A stretch of 64,000 nt of DNA from Diadema setosum. Taxonomy: Eukaryota > Echinodermata > Echinoidea > Diadematoida > Diadematidae. Position 1 is the stretch's first letter. Every line of letters starts with the position of its first letter. The translations under genes were made by a program, and so were the position numbers. Under the pieces are notes generated by a model. That model had not been told where the DNA came from, made no database searches, and worked only from the letters and a program-made list of their open reading frames with translations. The stretch is from assembly GCA_033980235.1 (NCBI GenBank), contig CM067072.1, positions 20,339,047 to 20,403,046 of the forward strand, read 5' to 3'. Below are positions 55,401 through 64,000 of this stretch, piece after piece.

Positions 55401-58400
55401 AAAATAGATATTAAGGATCATTATTTTTAGGTCCGTTCTTCTAAAAGTGGAATGGGCCTAATATTCGTTTAGGTGAAAACGGTTATTATGAGGTTTTGAA
55501 ATTGGAGGATTTTAGTTGTTAACTTGTTTCTCCACATTTGGATAAGCGAACATAATTTTTCATGTTCCAATTAATAAGCCTTTCGGTTAACCTTCGGAGA
55601 TTCTTATCATTTACCGAATAAAAAAGCTTCATAATTATACGAACTCTATCAATTTTCGTATTGACAAACTGTATGAACAACGAGCCTCCGAAATGACAAA
55701 AGGTTTGTTATAACAAACCATATTGTATAATATCGAAATCACAAACATCCATCCAAGTTATATGGACTTATTATGGACTTGTTATGACGAAACTTCGCAG
55801 TATCGAAACAATTATCATTTCTGACTAATGTAATAACACAAATTCTCCTCGGTAACAGTGTGTAACACAAGGAGCACACACAGAGGGATTTCTTCCTAAC
55901 GTATTCGTTTGCCCTCCCCAGCTAAACTTCGTATTTCTATAACGGAGCACATTTCTGTTGTTTTTCTGTATTAATTCTTTTATAAAAAGCAAATTTTGCA
56001 TTGTAGACTTTACATAACAACTGTAGGACCTGAATATTTACTTCATGATAACGAAATTTTGATAAGTATATTCGTTCTCAAGGATGGACTGTCTACGTCA
56101 CTGAGATTACACGTAGATACGTTTGTACGTTCATTTACGAGAGATGGAAAAATTGTTTTCTTTGATTCTCCCAGTATGAGAAGATAAACAAGCTTATATA
56201 ATTGAGAATTGGTAATATCTATTCAGGATTTTGCAGAGGAGTTTGTTCTCGACATGAAATTGCCGTTTGTTGTGAGTAGAATGCGTTTCCAACTCAGGAG
56301 AGCTGCATTGTTCAATATCTTGTTTGTTCCGAACGTCAGTGAGCTACATGCGAACCTCCGTGATGAAAACTATGCTATGTTTGTTGGGTTATAGAGACTG
56401 CCCAGATGAGATACATCTTAAAAAGGTATATTATTATTTGGGAGTGAGGATTAAAGTATGGATAGTGAAATAAGAGGTGAAAATATTGAGTTTCTGTAAA
56501 ATGCGCGTAAAGTTAAGAAAGTGTTTAGCGGAAGAGCAATATTTCCACAGAAATAACGAATTTAGTTAAATCATCAGTTGTCTACCATTACGTACAGGTT
56601 AAGAGTACAAGCTTAATATTCTGCAATCACGTACACATGTCCCTTAAGATATTTCGTTAGGATATTGAACTGAATCAGATCTTTGGAAACTATGTTAAAT
56701 GGTATTCAAATGTATGTGCAGTACTATTCCTCACGGACGTTCGCTGCTCTGGACATGGTAAACTTCAGCGTTGAATAAAAACTTGTTCCTCTGGGAAAAT
56801 CCTAGTATAATTGTGTTCATATCAAAGCTTGAGTTATACTCTTTCAGGTAAGATTAATGCTTTGGAGAATTTCATACTTTTTTAAATTTTGCCTTGTTTT
56901 GGCTCAATTGTACATCGTTCAAAATTCTGACCCATATACTTAATACTTACTATAATGGACTATACGGAAGAGTCCGTAAGACCTTAATTGCAAATAGTTG
57001 CTCTGTGTTACGGGATGTGATGATTTCAGAACGTTCTTTGATAACAACTTTGATTTACGTTATACAGGCTAACTTTTACCTCTGGTTCACGATTGTGGGT
57101 TAAGCACAAACTTTTCACATTTGCAAATTACCCTCAATAATTGCAATAATATCGTGTATTAGGAGAGAGGTGTCAACTTTGTATGTATCAATTTGGTATG
57201 ACTATCATGTATTTTTTTTTTCTCTTGAGGTAAATAGAGATGTAAACACGAGTGGATGTGTTTGTGTCTTTTGTTTTAGTGGTGGTGGTGGTGGGGGTAT
57301 ATGTAAGTATGATGTAACACTGTTAGTAATTGTTTTATTTTTCAGATATTCTTCACATCCTTGTTCTATATCTAATCATTATCGTTATCATCATTAATGT
57401 AATTTTCATTGTCAAAATCAGTGCAATTGTCCTTAATTTCAGTCTTTTATAAATGACATCTCTCTTTTTTTCCCCCGTAACTTATCCGTGAAATAAGTTC
57501 CAAAACTTAGTAAAACCACCTGTTCTATACTACCATTTGACTACGAGCTGTTATTGTCGGTACTCCACTGAATCATCCTGCGTAAGATTCCTAATAATAT
57601 GGTAGGTCTCTGACGTCATTTAAGCGATCTATCAAGTACAGTGAATTTAGTTTCGCTTTGGTTTTTGCTTCGTTTGTTTGTTAAATTGTTTGTTTGTTTT
57701 GTTTGTGTGGGATTTTGTTTTGCTTTTTGTTTGTTTGTTTTTCAGCTGTGTGTTGTATCTCTCTGGCCCGTCTATTAGATCGGTATACTTTGTCGCACAA
57801 TTAGAGAACATTGCTGGTCTCCTTTACCAATTACCTATATATACATGAACATGACGGATCGCGTGCAAATTCTTAAACAAAACAAAACCAACAAGACAAG
57901 AAAACAAAAACAACAACAACAACAAAAAAAGATGTTTGTCGGGGCTGAAGGTGAAGAATATTCAGGATGTGTTTGCGTCTGCACATCGAATATAAGTCGC
58001 ACTAAGCATTTTGTAGTCATTGAATTCCAAATAAAATAATCACAAAAGTCTAAATAAATATCATGTTCTTTGAAATGAAAAAAAAAAATTCCTTTACAAC
58101 ATGAAACTACCATGGACCTCAAAGATTATTGTTATATACATGAATAAACACGCGTGCAACAGTAGAACGACAGAATGTAATTTCACAACACAGAAATATA
58201 TTTATATCATTTAGTCGATTACCCCACAGATTACACTATATTATTATACTAGGCACTTGCTAGGCAACTCTAAATAATACCTTTTCATTATGGTTCACTG
58301 TGTATAAACTCATGAGAGAGCAACAAGTTTAAAGCTAAGAAATGTTTCAATGACAAACGAACCAATGACAACCATTTCAAACTCATTTGATATATATTTT

Positions 58401-61400
58401 ACAAGCACATACACTAAACTTTTCCATCTTAATTCACGCACTACCCATTTCACTGAGCTCTCATGTGTGAATTTCGCTGCTCGTCATTCATCTCTCGAAT
58501 ACATGCCATTCATTGTTCATAGCTTTAGCTCAGGGTTTCAGTTTTACAAGCTAACGATTTCTCGCGTGTGCGGGATCCTCCCTCACATCCCCAATGCAAA
58601 TCGTAATTGTTATTGGATATGGGGAAAAAAAGAAATATGAAATGAAATGAAATTAATGTTCCTTCTCTGTGCATGGATATTGGATTTGAAATAATTTGAG
58701 CATTGAATGAGAAAAAACGCAACAATAAAAGTTTCGTTTGTTTTTGGTCCTTTTTTGAATATTGATAAATAAATCAAAATATCATCTTACGTTTTTATTG
58801 ACAATGACAATTTCTTTTTTACGTGTGTGTGCGTGTGGAGTGCCCCCTGCCCAGTCGCCGCGCTTGGATACTACATTTTCAAATAATTTCGTTCGTAAAT
58901 GAAAAAAATAGCGCAGCAACATCATTATAGATTTTTTTTCTTCAAATTTGAAGTAATATCCTTCGTATCGTCTTACTTATTTGATTGAAAATTTTCCAGA
59001 CGTTCCACCCAGAGTGTAATTCAGATCGCAAAGTACAATTTCAAAAATGCAAAAGTTCCATCATGTGGGAGGGGATACCCCCACCACTTTCCAATATTGC
59101 CCCCTCCAAAAAAAAAAAAAAAGAAAGAAAGAAAGAAAGAAAATCTTCATAGTTACGGGCCTGATACTTCAAACACAGCATAAAATGAGCAAACTTTTGC
59201 TCAGCACCAATGAGTGTGACCACTTTGTGCTCCTTGGACACATGCTAAATAAGCAAAGCGGAAGTGACAGTGATTCCAAGTGAAGTCTCCATGACTACTA
59301 ACTTCATATCTTCTATCTCGAACTGACTATCAGTCGAATCATCAATTTTCATGACGTCATTCTTATACACGCTCTGTAATTCATTGACAATTCCTAATAG
59401 AGTAATGTTCAAATGACAGCTTTATGCATTAGAAAGGGGGCAAAGGAGCGTGATAAACCCAGAAATGATATTATTCAGGATATATCATGCCACAATATTA
59501 TTTTGATATAAAATCATTTTATTTTCCATGTACAGAGAAAGATAGAAAATGACAAATGAATAATAAAGAGGCAGTTCTTCATTAAAAATACTACAACTTG
59601 CAATTTAGATGACATTGTGATAATGTCAAGTAACGGTTGATGACAAAACTTCATATAATTTATAATCTATATAGTCTGCATAAATTAAGGGGTAGTATGC
59701 GCAAGAAGTACTTTGTCGACTTAAGCAATGTAAGCATCAATAATGTGTACGTTCTCGGAAGTATCGAGTGTGGTTGTGAGAATGTAAGCTTTATTGCTAA
59801 TTTCCGAGTACACCTGTATTCAGAATGGACCCGTCCAATGAGGGCAATTAAGGCCCCGTAAACACTTTCTTCTGGAGCGATCCAGCTAATTGGAAACTAA
59901 AGAGAGGCCGTTATGAATACCGAGGAAACGCCGAGTAATGGAGGAGGAAACAAGGACCTCACCGCACAAAGGGGTGATGATTGTATGACCACTATTCTAG
60001 CCATCCTGGTCCAAAGGATGACTAAAAAGGATAGTTAATTTGTCTGTGAAGAGCTATTCGTGTTGTCCCTTTCTCTTGACTATTGTCTCGTTTTAGAGAG
60101 GATTATGAAAGGTGATATATTGGACAAAATAGTGACTTATCGTAATATTCTAAACTCTTGACTCCCATGCCTCAACGGCATGTGGACACGATCATTACTA
60201 ATGTTTGTTTTGTTAGTATAAATCTGACTTTGTCGTTGATGTGGTCACGATGACCCCGGTTGTTTAACACAGAAATACTGACTTCTGCGGAGTTGTTGTT
60301 GTTTTTTGATAAGTATTTTTTTTTTCTAATAACACACCATTCATATCGGAAAGAGGCCCCATGTAAGATGCAAATAGCACTTCATTGGCAAGTGATTGGG
60401 AAATGTTTTTTTCCTGTTGTGACATGAAATGTTTATTATACTCTATTCTCCTTTGTTTCTATAGTTTTCATACAAGCAATTAAGAGAAAGCGCGCTCGCA
60501 CAGCCCTACGTATTTGTTCTGTATAGAAAGTGAAGAACAATCTTGAAATGAAAAACCGCATATCATTAAAGACAACGTTTAGAGTTGAATCAAATCCACA
60601 AAACTATTCAAGTTTCATCAAATGAACAGGACAAAGGGGAAATATAGGTTTCACATATTTTCATTGAACAATAACATCTCCATATCACACACACAGATTT
60701 TAGAGGAATGAAACACTACATTGATTCTATAAAAAAATGCGCACATTATTTTTGAGTGTGATTGACATCACTGTTCTCTGAAACCACTTAAAACTCTGAT
60801 TTTCTGTATTTTAAGTCTTATTTCATGACTGAGTTCATGATGAACTTCTGCTGTTCTATGTACCTTTTATCCTAATTCGTGAGCCATCTTGCCGAAGTAA
60901 CAGATTGTTTTGCCAGCAATACGTTCTGTGATGCAAATTAACTCTCGTATAATGGATAACTTCACCTTTACAATATGAATAGCCTCGAACTTTCAAACTC
61001 AATGAGTTAACAGGGAATAACTTCTTAATACTTGTGACTGATGCTAACCTCATCACTACAGTTTCCACTCCAAGTTCCTTTCGTTATAGCTATATATGTG
61101 AACAAGTTAAAAATCCGTGGAAAGAGTGGGGTTTCTTCCCCTTACCTTGTTGGCTTCGACCTCAATATGTTTGGCTCTCCCCCTGCTATTATGTCATTAA
61201 GAGATACGATGACTTCACGCACTTTGTTTTGTCTTTCCTGCCAACTGACAGTTCACACTGTGACTGTACTTAGTTTCGAATCTAGATGTCATTTTGCATG
61301 AAGGATCAATTCTTACTATCATTATAGGGCGCCCATAGTACGATGATCCAATTATAGCTAAAGTCTCGAACATTACTGCACAGCGATATCATATATATAT

Positions 61401-61778
61401 TAAAAATAAAGATATATACAGGCAACCGAAATCAGGGAGTACAACAATGTATTACGCACCTATATCTTTCGTCCTTGCATATATAGGTTAAAGTCTATAC
61501 ACCTATAATAAATATCATGCGTGCAGAATTGAAGGTTTACTAAACAAGATGTGCATTCATGCCATTATTGGGTCTTATCCTTCTAGTTATTCATAACGGG
61601 TTGACTATTCAGCATTATTGACGAGTCGTCGCGAGCTGACTATACATGGTCAGTCAGCCCGACTCGATTGTATTATATCATGGCTGAAACCGTGCTGTAA
61701 TGGCTGTATTGTATATATATAACAATCTGCTTGGTATGTGACAGATACTATACTATTACTACTACCACCACTACTATA

Positions 61779-61813
<35 letters not shown>

Positions 61814-62576
61814 ATACCTACCACTACTTATTACTAACTACTTCATGTGAAAATTATTATGAACGTGATTTTTATTACTTAATTTTACATCAATACCAAG
61901 CTGTTACTTCTCCAAATCCTGTTTGTCTGTTATGCTACAATAAATTCTTCATTGCTTTTTCCACTGCCTCAAAGTACAACTATAATTATAATTACAGTTT
62001 GCACTTTGGTAAACTCCTATTTCGTCCACAAGTGTTGCAACTACAGTGTTGCATTACAATAGGTAACTACAACTCTATACATCTATACTGAACAATATAG
62101 GTAACGACAACTCTATATATCTATACTGAACCATACAATTCTATATACATCTATACTGAACTATACAACTCTATACATCTATACTAAACTCTATACATCA
62201 ACATCAAACTGTTACTTCTCCAAATCCTGTTCGTCTGTTATGCTACAATAAATTATTCATTGCTTTTTTCCACTGCCGCAAAGTACAACTATCATAATTA
62301 CAGTTTGTACTTTGGTAAAACTCCTATTTCGTCCACCAGTGTTGCAACTACAGTGCTGCTTTACAATAGGTAACTACAACTCTATACTTCTACAGTATAT
62401 ATACCGCATTGAATAAGGCTACTTCGATCACTACTTTTAGAAATTTTTCTTTGTTTACAATCACTTTAACTATACTTATACGACATAAATAAACAGTTCA
62501 TCAGTCACTTACCAACTGAGTCCAATCGACAAAGAGCACAAATGAAGACCAGGATGAGTGCAGACAAATTGGCCAT
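49350..62576 (-). CDS. Secreted phospholipase A2, group IB-like (four exons)
   Basis: Secreted Ca2+-dependent phospholipase A2 hydrolyses the sn-2 ester of phospholipids, typically as a digestive or extracellular enzyme. Exons: 62513-62576, 51232-51394 (acceptor could instead give 51382), 50177-50313, 49350-49474. Lengths of 64, 163, 137 and 125 nt give 162 residues and a stop; every junction agrees in phase. Seen: a hydrophobic signal peptide (1-21), a short basic propeptide ending TPR (33-35), mature N-terminus SAFQLAAMIKC, Ca2+ loop YGCWCGLGG (58-66), active site CCKRHDECY (77-85, His81 and Asp82), and CECD (133-136, supplying the second conserved Asp). I count 14 cysteines in the mature part in the group I pattern, including the Cys at mature position 11 that marks group I. 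The last residues are FCLP. Exons 2-4 are certain by family motifs. Exon 1 is 11.1 kb upstream and rests on signal-peptide character and matching phase 1. Confidence 0.9.
50177..50313 (-). CDS. PLA2 exon 3 (His-Asp active site)
   Basis: Acceptor CACACACAG|ATGC completes the Glu codon, then CCKRHDECYQDL. It ends TISC plus one base at the donor G|GTGGGT. The reading frame continues open beyond the donor for 18 codons, but that is intron. Confidence 0.95.
50549..50640 (+). repeat. (AAT)n with a TATAGCGCC...GGCGCTTTACA repeat end
   Basis: (AAT)n is followed by TTTCTATAGCGCCGTTCTCC and AAGGCGCTTTACAATTG. This resembles the short SINE/LINE 3' ends common in marine animals. It lies in PLA2 intron 2. 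Confidence 0.45.
51232..51394 (-). CDS. PLA2 exon 2 (propeptide, N-helix, Ca2+ loop)
   Basis: Acceptor CATCTACAG|TATC; an alternative in-phase acceptor CATACAG 12 nt downstream would drop four residues. It encodes the mature N-terminal helix and YGYGCWCGLGGEG and ends LD(E) at the donor GA|GTAGGC, phase 2. Confidence 0.93.
51655..51678 (+). repeat. (CT)n microsatellite in PLA2 intron 1
   Basis: TCTCTCTC run. Further G and C homopolymers lie at about 51925-51941, 52107-52127 and 52249-52266, interspersed with AGTCCCCC / GGGGTGG repeat-like sequence. No gene is seen between 51680 and 53190. Confidence 0.9.
53191..56744. repeat. Dispersed cluster of the 12-mer GAACGTCCGTGA in both orientations
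   Basis: Forward or near-forward sites: 53191, 53556, 53911, 53933, 56331 (variant) and 56352 (GAACCTCCGTGA). Reverse sites (TCACGGACGTTC or near): 53368, 54293, 54463, 54616 (CGGACGTTCG) and 56731. Spacing is irregular (about 10-1700 bp), so it is not a simple tandem array. The intervening DNA is AT-rich and non-coding by eye. All sites lie within PLA2 intron 1. Confidence 0.8.
57660..57742 (+). repeat. (GTTT)n-rich stretch
   Basis: Repeated GTTTGTTTG. An (ACAA)n-like complement-style run lies at 57868-57930. The interval 57950-61770 shows no recognisable gene; it includes A/G runs at 59108-59142. Confidence 0.8.
61781..61812 (+). repeat. (CTA)n microsatellite
   Basis: About ten tandem ACT trinucleotides. 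Confidence 0.95.
61888..62388 (+). repeat. Two direct ~190-bp units
   Basis: Unit 1 (about 61888-62086) and unit 2 (about 62197-62388) share CTGTTACTTCTCCAAATCCT, TATGCTACAATAAATT, CTTTGGTAAA, CCTATTTCGTCCAC and TACAATAGGTAACTAC. Between them lies a (TCTATACATCTATACTGAAC)n run. They lie just downstream of PLA2 exon 1 in its first intron. Confidence 0.85.
62513..62576 (-). CDS. PLA2 exon 1 (signal peptide)
   Basis: ATG at 62576 opens MANLSALILVFICALC, a typical short signal peptide. The donor GTT G|GTAAGT leaves phase 1, which is what exon 2 needs. Association with the gene is inferred. Confidence 0.75.
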
Positions 62577-62720
62577 GCTTGCAAGTTACTGCCACCAGGG
62601 AGTTGAGACAAACAGTCTCTGCTCTTAGGACGTGTCGGAGAGAGGAATACGAATGACGTCTACACCTCGCGACTGGCATTCCTCTCTCAAAACATTACTC
62701 GTCAAGGCGCTGGGACCCTC
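62577..62720 (-). promoter_or_regulatory. Presumed PLA2 5' flank
   Basis: The sequence upstream of the signal-peptide ATG has no visible TATA box. It holds a CRE-like TGACGTCT (plus strand, about 62653) inside a small inverted repeat (GAGAGGAAT / ATTCCTCTC). This is position-based inference. Confidence 0.25.
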
Positions 62721-63121
62721 AAAACTCTTCGATGCCCGTGTATCACGCCAATCTCTGCCATGGGTGACTAAATCACATTGTGTTGAAATCCATCAAATTT
62801 TATCGATTTGGCTTCGGGGATGAATGTCCATCTTTTTGTTTATCGTTAAGGATGGATTAATGCTATGTATGCATGCATTTATGCAGACGTTAATTATGCA
62901 GACGTTTGTGTATGTGCGTAAAGTTGGTGTGCGTGCTAAAGTGTGTGTGTTGCTAGTGTGCGTGTAATCTGAGTGTGTGCGAGGATGTTCAGCGATGTCC
63001 TCTTTGCATGCTTTTTTTTTAGGGGGGGGGGGGTGGGCTTGGGATGGTGTATAAACTGAGAATATCATTAGCACTGTCGATTAGCAAAATACCAATAATA
63101 GCCTAGCTAGATCTACATTGT

Positions 63122-63887
63122 TTAACCCTAATCACACCGGGTTTTTTGAGGGACTTGAAACCGGGGGGCTTTTTGGCCCACCTTCAGATCTCGGTCGTGG
63201 ATCGCGCGATCCTCGCGAAAATTTGCACTAAGGTAGAGGCCAATGTGATCTACCAGACTGTATAGTTAGATTTGTCAAATTTTAATTTATGTCTTTTATA
63301 TTAATTAAATTATGCTAATTTGTGCACAATATATTTTTTTTTGCCTATAAATCAAAAAATAAAGCTCCAAGACTTCTAATTTTTGGTGAACATATTCTTT
63401 TCAATATCCTCAACAATAATACTGAAGCAAAAATTCGGCTTCATAATTATTTCTCATGTATTTTATTGTTTATTGAATTTCTTATGTATTTCTTTGTTTT
63501 TTACTTTTTGTTTTTGTTTTGTGGTCAAAATTTGTCGCAGAAACTTTTTAAAGCACAATCAGGCTAAAATAAATTATTATCAGCCATTGAAAGTAAAAAT
63601 ATTTATTTTCATATGAATTAATTGCAAAAACATAATTTACATTGGATTTGTACACGAAATCATGTTGTTGAGCAATTTTTGGGTCGACGAATTGTATTTA
63701 AAGGGGCGTGGCTTCAAAACGGTATGCCCGGGAGCAACAAATTTGGTCTTAAAAGTTGCGCGATACTTGAAAGAAAAAAGTCATAAAATGTCGCGGCGAG
63801 AGCATCACGCGTTGCGGAATAATCACGCGAAACGTCGGGGGGGGGGGGGGGGGCAAAATGGCCCCCTCCCGGTGGGAATAGGGTTAA
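63122..63887. mobile_element. MITE-like element with TTAACCCTA ends
   Basis: TTAACCCTAATCACACCGGG at the left is mirrored by CCCGGTGGGAATAGGGTTAA at the right with two mismatches. Inside, GGGGGGCTTTTTGGCCC / GGCAAAATGGCCCCC continues the symmetry. The interior is AT-rich with no convincing ORF. Confidence 0.65.
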
Positions 63888-64000
63888 CATCACAAATTAT
63901 TTGTATTCACTATCAGCTATTGCTTAAAGAAAGCGTATTAACACACAGTGAAAGTGAAGCGAATACAGTCTATAGCAAGAAACGTTATTACAGGGGCGGA

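Noticed and set aside
1..64000. tRNA, rRNA or conserved ncRNA genes
   Set aside because: No tRNA B-box-like GGTTCGANTCC with a matching cloverleaf and no rRNA-like conserved stretch was seen by eye. A tRNAscan-SE and Infernal run would be decisive.

Overview
This window is a piece of metazoan nuclear DNA. It is visibly AT-rich, has split genes with canonical introns, and is crowded with palindromic DNA-transposon fragments, microsatellites and long homopolymer runs. The repeat style suggests a marine deuterostome, most likely an echinoderm: GGGCCCGTTTCATAAAG-type inverted repeats, TGACCTTTGACC-rich repeats and foldback arrays. That assignment is an inference from style, because no diagnostic gene fixes the species.

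Three protein-coding genes can be supported, all on the minus strand. (1) ALG14 (12434-23029) was rebuilt by hand as five exons with exact phase agreement, giving a complete 204-residue protein. Its first intron uses a GC donor (AG|GCAAGT). (2) A single-exon gene at 41447-43117 encodes a 556-residue Ser/Arg-rich protein of unknown family, with an acidic stretch followed by a helical basic C-terminal segment. (3) A secreted phospholipase A2 of group IB type (49350-62576) was rebuilt from four exons. It has a signal peptide, a Ca2+ loop, the His-Asp catalytic pair and all 14 cysteines. Its first intron is about 11 kb.

Layout. 1-5.1 kb: small inverted-repeat elements, a degenerate 13-bp minisatellite (1.3-2.45 kb), a 5'-truncated frameshifted LINE (3.49-4.5 kb) and a short GC-rich tract. 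5.2-6.66 kb: a foldback element built of 22-bp palindromic units, with another inverted-repeat element nested in it. 7-12.2 kb: further inverted-repeat elements and repeat families rich in TGACCTTTGACC. 12.4-23.0 kb: ALG14, whose introns carry several elements, including a 2.5-kb element with about 220-bp diverged terminal inverted repeats. 23.4-25.1 kb: a second, truncated copy of the foldback element with two nested insertions. 25.1-41 kb: no gene recognised; LINE tails, tandem duplications, two long hairpins and a 1.79-kb non-autonomous hAT element with intact 8-bp target duplications. 41.4-43.1 kb: the 556-residue gene. 43.1-49 kb: microsatellites, AT-rich sequence and a decayed LINE 3' end. 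49.3-62.6 kb: the PLA2 gene, whose large first intron holds a striking cluster of the 12-mer GAACGTCCGTGA in both orientations (53.2-56.7 kb). 63.1-63.9 kb: one more inverted-repeat element.

The three genes show no operon-like or functional link: N-glycan precursor synthesis, unknown, and secreted lipid hydrolysis. The most unusual content is structural: the foldback arrays, the dispersed 12-mer cluster and the long hairpins.
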